DNA of 64,000 nt from Saprospiraceae bacterium (lineage in GTDB: Bacteria > Bacteroidota > Bacteroidia > Chitinophagales > Saprospiraceae): positions 1,030,501 through 1,094,500 of the forward strand of contig JADJWV010000002.1 in the NCBI GenBank assembly GCA_016716185.1, given 5' to 3'. Position numbers and translations under genes: made by a program. Of the stretch, positions 1-9,304 are shown piece after piece (the stretch's first letter is position 1; each line of letters begins with the position of its first letter). Below the pieces are notes generated by a model. It was not told the origin of the DNA. It ran no database searches and saw only the letters and a program-made list of their open reading frames with translations.

Positions 1-1
1 G

Positions 2-823
2 GAAAAAGCCTTGCAATCCGAACAACTGGAAAAAGAGAAGGCACTCAATCAGTCCTTGTTGCGAGAAAACGAATGGAGGCAAGCTACAATTCGCGATGAA
101 CGCCAGTTTCAAACCTTTTTATGGCTGGGAATCGTTTTACTTTTGATTTTAGCTCTGGTGATCTTTTATTTATTCAGGAAGCAACAGGAAAAAAATGAAA
201 TTATCACCAAGCAGTCAAAAGATCTTGAATTTGTGAATAAGGAAGTGCATCATCGCGTTAAAAATAATTTGCAGGTCATATCCAGTTTACTGGATTTGCA
301 ATCGCAGTATACGCAGGATAAAGCCTATGAAGGTTTATTAAGGGAGAGCAAACACCGGGTGCAATCCATGGCATTTATCCATCAAAACTTATACGAATCA
401 ACCGGAATGAATATGGTGGATATGCCGAATTATATTCAAAATTTGATCGGGCATTTGGTGACAGCCTATCAAAAGGATGATGAACATGTGGTCGTTGATG
501 TCCAGGTTGATCCCATCCATTTGCATATGGATACGGTCGTTTCTATTGGAATGATCATCAATGAATTGGTTACCAATTCGATGAAATATGCATTTGTAAA
601 CCGACCGGATGGAAGGGTGAAAGTGAGTTTACAGTCCGTTGGTGAAATGTTTCGATTGGTTGTCGAAGATAATGGTGTGGGTCTGCCGGAACCAGTTCAT
701 TTGGCATCCTCGACAAGTTTTGGTTATAAGATGATTCGTGCATTTGTGCAAAAACTGAAAGGAAACATTTCGATTAACCGCGAACAGGGTACGCATGTTA
801 GCATAGAATTTAAGAAACGCTGA
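2..823 (+). CDS. Sensor histidine kinase, 5'-truncated by window edge
   Basis: The reading frame is open back to base 2, so the true start lies outside the window; TTG at 11 is only the first possible start codon seen. Numbering from that TTG, a single membrane helix covers about residues 37-55. A HisKA_2/HWE-like dimerisation domain follows, with motif EVHHRVKNNLQ (phospho-acceptor probably His81), then a HATPase domain with the N box NELVTNS and G1 box EDNGVGLPEP. Proteins of this architecture in Bacteroidota usually carry TPR repeats and a signal peptide at the N terminus, and the charged helical residues 1-35 fit the end of such a region. The response regulator starts 5 bases downstream, so the two form an operon and a cognate pair. 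The signal sensed cannot be told from this piece. Confidence 0.9.
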   Translation, partial: EKALQSEQLEKEKALNQSLLRENEWRQATIRDERQFQTFLWLGIVLLLILALVIFYLFRKQQEKNEIITKQSKDLEFVNKEVHHRVKNNLQVISSLLDLQSQYTQDKAYEGLLRESKHRVQSMAFIHQNLYESTGMNMVDMPNYIQNLIGHLVTAYQKDDEHVVVDVQVDPIHLHMDTVVSIGMIINELVTNSMKYAFVNRPDGRVKVSLQSVGEMFRLVVEDNGVGLPEPVHLASSTSFGYKMIRAFVQKLKGNISINREQGTHVSIEFKKR

Positions 824-828
824 ATACA

Positions 829-1467
829 ATGGAAGAACTCAATTATAAAGTTCGCGTGCTGATTGTGGAAGACGAACCACTCATTGCTGAAAATATCGCG
901 ATGTATTTAAATAATCATGATTACGAAGTGGCGGGAATCGCTTATGACTATGAAGATGGGATCATGAAACTGGAAAATGACAAGCCCGATATTGTCTTGC
1001 TCGATATCAATCTGGATGGTGAGTTGGACGGGATTGATTTGGGCAAATACATACATGAAAAAATAATGATCCCATTTGTTTTTTTAAGTTCTTATTCGGA
1101 CAAAAGCACCCTGGAAAGAGCCAAGCAGGTTCAGCCTTCAGGATACCTGGTGAAACCCTTTCACGAGAAGTCGCTGTTGACGACACTGGAAATATCATTG
1201 AATAATTTTGCGCTTCATTCAAATCCCATGTTGGAGGAGTTGAACATGCAGAAAATTAATGCGGGACTTGCCGATCCTTTATCGCAGCGCGAATTCGAGG
1301 TTCTGCAGCTGATTTATGCCGGGAAAACCAACCAACAAATAGCCAGGGATTTATTTATTTCCTTAAATACCCTCAAAAGACATATTAATAATTCTTATAT
1401 GCGTTTAGAGGTGAGTTTCAGGACTTCAGCTATAAAAAAGTTGAGAGAATTGATGCGAGCAAAATAA
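829..1467 (+). CDS. Response regulator, REC plus LuxR-type HTH
   Basis: The 212-residue protein has an N-terminal receiver domain and a C-terminal LuxR-type helix-turn-helix. In the receiver the acidic pair is Glu14-Asp15, the phospho-acceptor is Asp59 in LLDINLDG, and the conserved lysine is Lys109 in YLVKPF. The HTH (about 146-208) contains LSQREFEVLQLIYAGKTNQQ followed by a recognition helix ending in TLKRHINN. The family regulates transcription on phosphorylation. It starts 5 bases after the kinase stop codon, which marks the kinase as its partner. No target genes can be assigned from the window; the neighbours downstream are on the other strand after a 520-bp gap. Confidence 0.93.
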   Translation: MEELNYKVRVLIVEDEPLIAENIAMYLNNHDYEVAGIAYDYEDGIMKLENDKPDIVLLDINLDGELDGIDLGKYIHEKIMIPFVFLSSYSDKSTLERAKQVQPSGYLVKPFHEKSLLTTLEISLNNFALHSNPMLEELNMQKINAGLADPLSQREFEVLQLIYAGKTNQQIARDLFISLNTLKRHINNSYMRLEVSFRTSAIKKLRELMRAK

Positions 1468-1480
1468 ATAAGTCAAATGC

Positions 1481-1530
1481 ATAATGGATGATGGATGATG
1501 GATGAAGGATGATGGATAATGCATAATGAT
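1481..1530. repeat. Low-complexity GGATGAT tandem
   Basis: Degenerate tandem of the words ATGGATG and GATGATGG directly after the response regulator stop codon. Related A/G-rich words (AGAGTAAAG, ATGGAG, GGATGATGG) recur at 1690-1718, 48281-48320 and, reversed, 49040-49175. This suggests a dispersed family of simple intergenic repeats rather than coding or regulatory DNA. Confidence 0.6.
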
Positions 1531-1990
1531 TATGCCTTAAGCCTTGTAGCTAAGAAACTGGATTCCATTGCATGAATTGGGATAATAGAGGGTATGGAAT
1601 GGATGTTGCATAGTAAGTTAATTTTTCGACGGATACAATAGACTTCTGACTTGAGTCTTACGCCTCCGGCCTTTAATTGATGGGGCAAAGATTAAAGAGT
1701 AAAGTAAAGAGAATGGAGCATAATAATGATTTTATCAAATTATAATACTCCTCCTGTAATTTTCTGCAAGTTCCCCGGCTGAACGGCTTGAATATTTCGA
1801 ATTTCAAATTGATCAATTCAGACGGACAGGAGCGGGACCTAAGTTGTATTTAGTTCCACGCGAATGCCGGGAACTAACAAATGGACTTATGAACTTTCAT
1901 AATCATCGAAACATCATAAAGTCTAATTACCAGGGAAATCATCGATACTAACAAACGTTAACTTCACAACGAAGAACTAACAGCCAACAT
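1531..1990. other. Intergenic stretch without a gene
   Basis: No credible reading frame is seen. It contains an A/G-rich segment at 1690-1718 (GATTAAAGAGTAAAGTAAAG then an ATGGAG word) resembling the repeats near 48290 and 49143. It also has an 8-bp perfect inverted repeat, TTAGTTCC at 1850-1857 and GGAACTAA at 1870-1877, with no T-run after it. Nothing else is supported. Confidence 0.5.
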
Positions 1991-2917
1991 CTAGCCAAAT
2001 CGAAAAGGTAAAAACTTATTCACTTCTTGTTGATATTTTTTATAGGCTGGATATTTTTGAACGCTGATTTCTTCGCTGAATTGAGCACTGCCCTGAAACA
2101 AAAGAATCAGCAACAGACTACCACAGATACTCCAGTTGATCCAGGATCCTCCGGCGCTGACACTGAACAGATAAAAACAAACCCAGATGCACTGCTCGGC
2201 AAAATAATTGGGATGCCTGCAGTATTTCCATAATCCCTTATCCAGAAATCCTTTGGTTTCCTCGGCTGAAAGAGTTTCACCACTTTTTATTTTTCGCCAT
2301 TTCTTGCTTTGGAATTTCCATTGTTGTATATCCGCTATGGTTTCCATGAGTATAAATCCGAGCATGGTTGCGCTGATCCCATAATCATAGATCGAGAATG
2401 GTTGATCTTTATATTGCATAGTAAACAGAATAGGGGTAGTAAAAGAAAAGATGAGTAGATTTTGGTAGATGGAAATAAATCCTAAATTAAAAAGGCTCCA
2501 TTTCCATCCCGGTTGAAATTCAGGTCTCTGCCGTAATACTTTCCAGCGATAATCCTCCTCGCCCTGCCAGAATTTCCAGGAATAAGCTCCTTTCAGTGAA
2601 AAATTGTAACTCAGTCGAAGACCCCATAGGGTAACCAAAATGCTCATGTAGACCAGTCTGGCCTGAAAATCGCCATGATAGGCAACGATCCATACATAAA
2701 GTATGGGCAGGATGCTCCAAAGTTTGTCCACTTGGCTGTAATTTTTCGTGAGCTCGGAGATCAGGAAGCATAAAAAGGAAACTGACAAACAAATTGTGAT
2801 TAATTTCTGGATCACTATCGCCTGATCAGAATTCAGATTTATACCTTTTATTAATGCCATAATCAGTAAAATCCCAACACTTAAAATGAGTAACAGAGAG
2901 GTATTTATCAAATTCAT
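1991..2917 (-). CDS. DUF1295 membrane protein (steroid 5-alpha-reductase-like)
   Basis: A 308-residue integral membrane protein with about seven hydrophobic segments. The C-terminal part carries the family signature GLWKYCRHPNYFAEQ (about residues 229-243) followed by a further membrane segment. This is the hallmark of the DUF1295 / steroid 5-alpha-reductase C-terminal / isoprenylcysteine methyltransferase-like fold, in which RHPNY-type residues bind the NADPH or SAM cofactor. The length matches DUF1295 proteins. The substrate is unknown; family members reduce double bonds in lipids or steroids. The gene stands alone, divergent from the HYR protein across an extremely AT-rich 200-bp spacer. 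Confidence 0.85.
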   Translation of the reverse strand: MNLINTSLLLILSVGILLIMALIKGINLNSDQAIVIQKLITICLSVSFLCFLISELTKNYSQVDKLWSILPILYVWIVAYHGDFQARLVYMSILVTLWGLRLSYNFSLKGAYSWKFWQGEEDYRWKVLRQRPEFQPGWKWSLFNLGFISIYQNLLIFSFTTPILFTMQYKDQPFSIYDYGISATMLGFILMETIADIQQWKFQSKKWRKIKSGETLSAEETKGFLDKGLWKYCRHPNYFAEQCIWVCFYLFSVSAGGSWINWSICGSLLLILLFQGSAQFSEEISVQKYPAYKKYQQEVNKFLPFRFG

Positions 2918-3117
2918 AAGGATAGTATATCTATAATTAATACTTAATATTATAAATAATTAAAATATATAAATTAAATAATATCAATATATAATTAAAA
3001 TAAATTGAACTGTAACGCTTTTGTAACGCTCTAAATTAGTCTAATTTCAAGAATCACAGTTCATTTGCTTTATCAATATGCTTGACAACTAAATCTTTAT
3101 TTTTAAAAATTGCACAT

Positions 3118-6100
3118 ATGCTTAAGAAATTTCAAAAATTCTGTTTCTTATTTTGGTTTTGTTTCCTTTGTATAAGACTGAACGGACAGGTCGCGAATGC
3201 TCATTATTTCGTAAAACTGGACCATATCACCAGCTACCAAGGGAATTTGTCTTGCGGTTGCCGGGAACCTTTCGATGACACCGAAGAATATACAGCCATT
3301 GTGAAAGTAAATACAGACACTGATCCAGCTTATTCTTCCAGCGGCTGCCAACAATGCAATTATAACGGAGACTGTACCTACGGAGCAGGCGTTCAAATTT
3401 TAGAAAAGACTGATGATGCGAAAAGCTTTTCTGCTTTGTTTCACGCCTGGGAAGATGATGGCGGCGATCGTTGTACTTATGAAAACCTCTATGAATTTTT
3501 GCAATGTCCGACCATTTTTAGTTGTCCGTGTGAGGTTGATTTTGAGACCGATCCGTATGACTTCAGAATGAATTCATGGCCAAGTAATGGCACTTATACC
3601 ACCACGCAAACATGGGGTGATCATCAATATTTATGCACAGAAATTAACCATGAGTTTGCTCTGAAATACACCTGGAAATATGCTGCGGGGTCCAACGTAA
3701 CTGAATTGGATTGCTTTGCCTCTACTTTTGAATATTCTGGAGGGAATCTCGCTTCATGGTGTTTTTACCTTTATGCAGAAACGACTTACGAATTTCTGAA
3801 TATTTCAGAAGGTGGCCCGGATCAAGAGGATACTTACATGCGAATCTATGGAATCAATGGTTATTCTATCGTTAATTCAAATAATAATGCCAGTGGATCT
3901 GAATTGTATTCTAAAATAGTTTACAAGCCGACAGTAAGTGGATATTATTTTCTGGAATTGTCGCATAACGTTCGCCTTCCACTCCTAAAAAATGGAGATT
4001 TGTACATCACGATATCTAATCCGATAAATAATGATTGCATTAATGCAATGAATTTATCAACAGGCGTATCTCAAAGTTATTCAACTCTCTGTGCCAGTCA
4101 AAGTGCACCAGCTCAGTCTTGCGGGGGCAACAATGAGCACAAGGATGTGTGGTTCAAATACAAACCGAATGCATCTGGTTCCATTGTTGTAGGCAATTGC
4201 GCTTTAACGAATTACGATTCGCGTATTTCTATTTATTCAGGATCGTGCGGCAGTTTAACACCTGCTGCTCCTGTTTATTGCAATGACAATGGTTGCGGTA
4301 TTTCTTCGAGTATAAGCATTCCGGTTTGTAAAAATCAAACCTATTATATCAGCGTAGGAGGAACCAACGGTGCCTTTGGTTCTGGCAAAATATTACTTAC
4401 GTTTACTCCCAGCAACACAGGACCGGGTATTTCCTGCCCTTCCAACACTACTTTGAACTCTGCAACAGATGTTTGTGGTGCTATACACAATTATTCGACA
4501 CCCAATGGAACGGATAATTGTCCGGGTGCAAACACCATGAGAACTGCGGGCTTAGCCTCCGGAAGCACTTTTCCTGTAGGCACAACCACCAACACATACA
4601 AAGTAACCGATGCCGACGGCGCCACGGCGACTTGTAGTTTTACCGTAACGGTTCTGGATGTAACGGCACCGACCATCCAGTGTCCGCCATATATGCAAAT
4701 AACTTCCTGCGAACCCTTGGAAGTGAATTATCCTTTTCCGGTGGCATCTGATAATTGTTTAGGTTTGGGATATGGCATCGAACAAATCAACGGAATTCCC
4801 TCTGGGAACACCTTTCCATTTGGAACCACCGTCAATACGTTCAGAGCTATTGATGCGGCTGGCAATGTTTCGTCCAACTGCTCTTTTTTGGTCGAAGTGA
4901 CAGAATCCGGACCCCCTTCCATCAGTTGTCCGGAAGACTTTACAGTACAAGCGAATTCACCTTTTTCTAATTGCAAAGCCATCGAGGTAGGCTATGCCAT
5001 CACCGCCAGTTCAGAAGGCTGTAGTGCAGATGTTGTGCAATTGGAAGGATTACCCAATGGCAGCGATTTACCTTTCTTTCCACCCACCACCAATGTATAT
5101 CAAATTACCGATTCAGAAGGCAACACGGCCACCTGTGGATTCACCATCACCGTCGTTGATTTAACCAAACCCATCATCAGTTGTCCGTCGAATATCAATG
5201 TAAATGCTTCCGGAAGTTGTGATGCAACCGTCACGTACAGCACACCGGTAGCAAGTGACAATTGTTTTGGTCCAAGCTATCCGATGTTAACAAGGACTTC
5301 CGGTCCAGCCAGTGGTTCCGTTTTCCCGTTGGGAAATACGATGATCATTTATCAAGCGACCGACTTTTCCGGAAATAGTAAAACATGTTCTTTTACAGTG
5401 ACGGTCAATGATGGAACGGGTCCTGAAATAGATTGTCCCGATGATCTTGAATTTATTTCATTACCGGGTGTATGTGGCCATGATGTGGAATACGATGAAC
5501 CCGGATATTCTGATAATTGCAGTGGAGCCATTTTGGAACAAACAGCGGGCCTGGTATCCGGCGCCTTTTTTCCTGTCGGAAATACGACCGTAACATTTAG
5601 GGTTACCGACGAATCCGGTTTAACTAACACTTGTTCGTTTTTAGTGTCGATCACAGATGAGGAAAGTCCAGCGGTAGCTTGTCCTGAACATGTCATCAAG
5701 TATGCGAATGGTTCCTGCTCAGGAACTGTTGGAACACACCTGTTGGCAGCAAAACAAGACAACTGTACTTCGGCAGGATCCATCGCCGAGTCTCAAAGCA
5801 ATTCGGGTGATGGCAACTTATCGGGACACAATGATTTTGAAACAGTAACCATTACGGCGACAGACGGTTCGGGAAATACCAGCACGTGTAGTTTTACGGT
5901 CACTTTAAAAGATACCACCCGTCCGCTCATCAGTTGTCCGCCTAATGTGACCCTCGCTGCAGATGCCAATTGTAAGGCTACGATCGGAAATTACAATTTG
6001 AATAGCAAATCAGACAATTGTACAGTTACTGCTTCGATCAGTGTTGTACAAACATTTTCAGGTGATGGAAAACTGTCAGGACACAATGATGTAGAAACGG

Positions 6101-7056
6101 TTTATTTAACCGCAACGGATATGGCGGGCAATTCGAATGACTGTGCATTCACCGTAACTTTGAAAGACATTACTCCGCTGAGTCTGACCTGTCCGCCGGA
6201 TATAACATTTGAAACGGGTTCGGGTTCTTGCGGACCGGTCCCAAAAATTGAAGTCCCATTGGGTAGTCCAGTAGCATCCGATAATTGTTTTATTCCTGTA
6301 GTAAGCAATACTGCCCCAGCAAATTACAATTTAGGCAATACCACGGTCAAGTGGACGGCTACTGATGGTTTGGGTAATTCAAGTACATGCAATCAAAAAG
6401 TAACAGTTAAGGTAGGAGATTGCGGTGTTCCTGTTCAGGTTTTACACAAGGATACCACAGACCAGTCAGCGAAGATACAATGGAATGCAGGTGTACCTTG
6501 CGTAACCGGGTATCAGTTGCGTTTGCGTTATGAATTGTCTGCCGGTGTTTGGTCTGGATGGACAAGTTGGGCCAACGCGAGTGGTCCCGGTAAAGAACAT
6601 GCTTTTACGGGGTTGAGTGCGTCAACATTTTATCAATATCAGATCCGTTCAAAATGTGGACCGAATGCCAATTCATCCAACATCAATGGTTGGTTTCATA
6701 CCAAAGCAGGAGGAGGCTCCATTCAAAGCAAAACAAATTTCTTTTTTGGTATGCAAAACCACGAACTTTTCGGAGAGACGGCAAAGAAAAACAGTTCCGA
6801 TCAGAGTTACATATCGATTGTGCCGAATCCCGCAAAAGAGACAGTCATGTTTGATTTCATAGGTTTTGAAGGCAGTCAAAAAACGCTGCAACTAATAGAT
6901 TTTTCAGGTAAAGTTTTATTCACCAAAGTGCTTTCAGCTGAGGAGAATAATTACCTATTGGATCTTGGTGAATTAAATTTCAGATCTGGTTTGTATTTGG
7001 TAAAAGTACAGCAAGGATTGATCCACAGTTTCGGGAAATTGATTGTGGTAGAATAG
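3118..7056 (+). CDS. Secreted HYR-repeat protein with T9SS sorting domain
   Basis: About 1312 residues from the ATG at 3118, preferred over an upstream TTG at 3082 because it gives a clean signal peptide (MLKKFQKFCFLFWFCF, then LNGQ). After a cysteine-rich N-terminal region there is a pre-peptidase C-terminal-like domain (about 303-435, motif DVWFKYKP). Eight consecutive HYR-type Ig-like repeats follow (about 438-1100), each starting near I-x-CP, with a central DNC and ending in CSFTVTV. A fibronectin-III-like domain (about 1102-1198) comes next. The end is a type A T9SS C-terminal domain (about 1233-1312, SIVPNPAKE ... GLYLVKVQ). No catalytic domain is recognised, so an adhesin or matrix role is an inference. 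Adjacent repeats are diverged, so the array is old. Confidence 0.9.
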   Translation: MLKKFQKFCFLFWFCFLCIRLNGQVANAHYFVKLDHITSYQGNLSCGCREPFDDTEEYTAIVKVNTDTDPAYSSSGCQQCNYNGDCTYGAGVQILEKTDDAKSFSALFHAWEDDGGDRCTYENLYEFLQCPTIFSCPCEVDFETDPYDFRMNSWPSNGTYTTTQTWGDHQYLCTEINHEFALKYTWKYAAGSNVTELDCFASTFEYSGGNLASWCFYLYAETTYEFLNISEGGPDQEDTYMRIYGINGYSIVNSNNNASGSELYSKIVYKPTVSGYYFLELSHNVRLPLLKNGDLYITISNPINNDCINAMNLSTGVSQSYSTLCASQSAPAQSCGGNNEHKDVWFKYKPNASGSIVVGNCALTNYDSRISIYSGSCGSLTPAAPVYCNDNGCGISSSISIPVCKNQTYYISVGGTNGAFGSGKILLTFTPSNTGPGISCPSNTTLNSATDVCGAIHNYSTPNGTDNCPGANTMRTAGLASGSTFPVGTTTNTYKVTDADGATATCSFTVTVLDVTAPTIQCPPYMQITSCEPLEVNYPFPVASDNCLGLGYGIEQINGIPSGNTFPFGTTVNTFRAIDAAGNVSSNCSFLVEVTESGPPSISCPEDFTVQANSPFSNCKAIEVGYAITASSEGCSADVVQLEGLPNGSDLPFFPPTTNVYQITDSEGNTATCGFTITVVDLTKPIISCPSNINVNASGSCDATVTYSTPVASDNCFGPSYPMLTRTSGPASGSVFPLGNTMIIYQATDFSGNSKTCSFTVTVNDGTGPEIDCPDDLEFISLPGVCGHDVEYDEPGYSDNCSGAILEQTAGLVSGAFFPVGNTTVTFRVTDESGLTNTCSFLVSITDEESPAVACPEHVIKYANGSCSGTVGTHLLAAKQDNCTSAGSIAESQSNSGDGNLSGHNDFETVTITATDGSGNTSTCSFTVTLKDTTRPLISCPPNVTLAADANCKATIGNYNLNSKSDNCTVTASISVVQTFSGDGKLSGHNDVETVYLTATDMAGNSNDCAFTVTLKDITPLSLTCPPDITFETGSGSCGPVPKIEVPLGSPVASDNCFIPVVSNTAPANYNLGNTTVKWTATDGLGNSSTCNQKVTVKVGDCGVPVQVLHKDTTDQSAKIQWNAGVPCVTGYQLRLRYELSAGVWSGWTSWANASGPGKEHAFTGLSASTFYQYQIRSKCGPNANSSNINGWFHTKAGGGSIQSKTNFFFGMQNHELFGETAKKNSSDQSYISIVPNPAKETVMFDFIGFEGSQKTLQLIDFSGKVLFTKVLSAEENNYLLDLGELNFRSGLYLVKVQQGLIHSFGKLIVVE

Positions 7057-7297
7057 CATGTGTAGTCAGGGGAGCCAATGTGCTCTTCAAAACTGCCGGG
7101 ATTCAAGAATAACAAAACCAGAATGGCTGAAAAAATGCAGCGAAGGTGCTTCATGATTTAGCTCAGCAAATAATTCTTAAAATGATGGAATTTTCGAAGA
7201 AATGATCCTACCTAAAAGGTAAGTGTTAACTTTCGATTTCCAAGGTTCCAATCTAACAAATAGTCTACCAAAAATCTTGAAAAACCCCTTAAATTAA

Positions 7298-7337
7298 AAA
7301 AGACCATAATACATATTTATTTGTATTACAGTCTTTT
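7298..7337. terminator. Bidirectional intrinsic terminator
   Basis: Inverted repeat AAAAGACCATAATACA (7298-7313) with TGTATTACAGTCTTTT (7322-7337): 14 of 16 positions match around an 8-base loop. The A-run on the left and T-run on the right allow termination in both directions. It lies between the plus-strand HYR gene (stop 7056) and the minus-strand tRNA, about 78 bases past the tRNA 3' end. Confidence 0.7.
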
Positions 7338-7377
7338 ATTTCTTTCAGCAATTTTTCACACCCACACCCACACTCCC

Positions 7378-7403
7378 GCCTGACTGACGCCAGTCGGGCA
7401 GGC
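7378..7403. repeat. REP-like GC-rich imperfect palindrome
   Basis: GCCTG (7378-7382) and CAGGC (7399-7403) bracket TGAC/GTCG-type inner arms, giving an imperfect hairpin far richer in GC than the AT-rich surroundings. It sits 11 bases past the tRNA 3' end and has no T-run, so it is more like a repetitive extragenic palindrome or processing element than a terminator. Confidence 0.45.
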
Positions 7404-7414
7404 ATGCCGAATTG

Positions 7415-7487
7415 TGGCGGAGGCAGGACTCGAACCTGCGGCCTTTGGGTTATGAGCCCAACGAGCTACCAACTGCTCCACTCCGCG
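7415..7487 (-). tRNA. Initiator tRNA-fMet (CAT)
   Basis: The minus strand folds as a 73-base cloverleaf. The acceptor arms are CGCGGAG and CTCCGCC, the D arm is GAGC...GCTC, the anticodon stem is TTGGG/CCCAA with loop CTCATAA, and the T arm is GCAGG-TTCGAGT-CCTGC. The CAT anticodon, three consecutive G:C pairs next to the anticodon loop, and an unpaired 1:72 position mark it as the initiator. Position 72 is C, giving C1:C72 instead of the C1:A72 of E. coli. CCA is not encoded. It closely matches bacterial initiator tRNA sequence throughout the D and anticodon arms. Confidence 0.95.
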
Positions 7488-7783
7488 ATTTGGAACTGCA
7501 AAGATATGATATTTTATAAAGATTCAAGAAATTAATAATGATTAGGCGGCCGTTTATATATCTAAGAAATATGGATAAGAAGAAAATTTTAATTTACTTA
7601 TTTAGATCACATTTAATTAAATTAAAATAAATGAAATATATATATTATTGTAATATAACATTTTATTGAAAAAATATGAAAAATTGATTTGACAATTATT
7701 TATTTCCTAAGCAATCCACATCTAAAAAATTTCAAACTGTCAGGAAATGCTCATCAGTTAATTAATATTCATCATTTAGGTTA
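7488..7783. other. AT-rich intergenic region
   Basis: Nearly 300 bases, very AT-rich between 7560 and 7690. It must hold the tRNA promoter reading leftward, but no convincing box was identified. No gene seen. Confidence 0.4.
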
Positions 7784-9190
7784 TTACTTATTCTCTTCCA
7801 ACAATGCCTCCAACTCCTCCTTCACATTTCCACTCGGGCGCTGTGGATTATTATTGGCAATCAATCCATTTTTATCGATGATAAAATATTTGGGTATGCC
7901 ACTTACATTGTAAAGTTTCGAAAATTCAGCCTCAGAACCTCCTTTGGAATTTACATGGATTCCTTTTATGTCCTTGTCCTTGATGATTTTTTTCCAGGAT
8001 TCCAAATTTTCATCAATGGACACATTTAAAAATACGATGTCTTTACCATGTAATGCTTCTTCTAATTTTTTTGCAAAGGGAATTTCCCGGACGCACGGTC
8101 CGCACCAGCTTGCCCAGATATCCATATAAACAACCTTCCCCTTGAAATCGCTTAAGGATACTTTTTGGCCATTTAGATCTACGAGACTGAATTGCGGAGC
8201 AGGCTGACCAACTGCCAATCGTTCAGCATTTCGGTAGGCTTTTTCCAGCATCTCCTGATGGGGCTTTTCTTTTGAACTGCTTAAATACTTTTCATAAATG
8301 GTTTTACCATTCTTTACGTCCGATTGGCGTGCGAGTAAAAGATACGCCCAATCCGCAAGAAGGTGTTCCCTGATGTTGCCCTTCAAATGCTTGTCTATAT
8401 AATTTTCTTTCAATTGCACCATGGATTGACTGCTATCTTTTTTGTAAAAGTTGAAAACTTCGCGATCAACGTAATATCGAACAAATAGTAAATAAGCATT
8501 TGCCGGAAATGCATTAGGATTATTGAGTTGCGCTTCTTTAAGAAAATCAAAATAATGTGGACTTACGGATGCGGGCTCTTTTTGTCCGTTGAAATACGCA
8601 AAGTAATCAGGATAATTCAACTTTGATATGTAATGGTCGTATAATAATTCTGCTTCCTCCAATTCCCTGAATCTTTTTAGAGCCGGATCGCTTTTAGACG
8701 TGTTTGAAAAGTGGGTTGAATAAAATTTTAATTTGGATTGGTAAACAGAATCCTGGTATTGAAGAAAAAGATTTTCAGCTAATTTAAAATGCGATGGTGG
8801 TCCGGCAGGAAATTCAAGCAATTTTTGAGCGAGGTAATTGTTGACCCTTGCAGCTTTTCCTGAATGTTTAATAGTCTGGTCAAGCATTTGAGCATCGAGC
8901 TCAATTTTTAAACTGTCACCGGGCTGGAGGAATAATGGACTGTATTCATCTCCGTGAAGAAAATCGGCATATCCGGGTTGATTCCACATAAAACGCATGA
9001 TGAATTCACCATCTTTATTTAAAATGGCTGTATCTGCATAGGTCCGTTCATATGCAATTTGTTCTTTATAGCAGCCGATAAAAACCTTGTCATCGGTCGG
9101 GTTGATGATTTTGCCATACACAGTTACCTCCTGAGCAGCGAGGCTGGTTATGCAACAAAAGATGATTAAAAATTGGATACCTGTTTTCAT
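7784..9190 (-). CDS. TlpA-like thiol-disulfide oxidoreductase, exported
   Basis: 468 residues from the ATG at 9190, chosen over an upstream start at 9223 because it begins the signal peptide (MKTGIQFLIIFCCITSLAAQ). Residues 20-330 are an extended N-terminal region like the DUF4369-type domain found in Bacteroidota TlpA proteins. The last ~140 residues are a thioredoxin fold with WCGPC at 362-366 in the motif DIWASWCGPCVREIP, and the cis-Pro segment VSGIPKYFIID. Family members reduce disulfides in periplasmic or exported proteins. It is separated by 114 bases from the operon upstream on the same strand, whose products are exported, so a folding role for those is possible but unproven. Confidence 0.9.
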   Translation of the reverse strand: MKTGIQFLIIFCCITSLAAQEVTVYGKIINPTDDKVFIGCYKEQIAYERTYADTAILNKDGEFIMRFMWNQPGYADFLHGDEYSPLFLQPGDSLKIELDAQMLDQTIKHSGKAARVNNYLAQKLLEFPAGPPSHFKLAENLFLQYQDSVYQSKLKFYSTHFSNTSKSDPALKRFRELEEAELLYDHYISKLNYPDYFAYFNGQKEPASVSPHYFDFLKEAQLNNPNAFPANAYLLFVRYYVDREVFNFYKKDSSQSMVQLKENYIDKHLKGNIREHLLADWAYLLLARQSDVKNGKTIYEKYLSSSKEKPHQEMLEKAYRNAERLAVGQPAPQFSLVDLNGQKVSLSDFKGKVVYMDIWASWCGPCVREIPFAKKLEEALHGKDIVFLNVSIDENLESWKKIIKDKDIKGIHVNSKGGSEAEFSKLYNVSGIPKYFIIDKNGLIANNNPQRPSGNVKEELEALLEENK

Positions 9191-9304
9191 TGGAATTTGA
9201 TTATTGAGTATAAAATTAATCAAATTAATTGAAAACTCTACCTTTTCGGAGTGGACGTAACGTCAAGACCTTGTACGCAAAATTCGGAAAACTCAATTCA
9301 TGTT

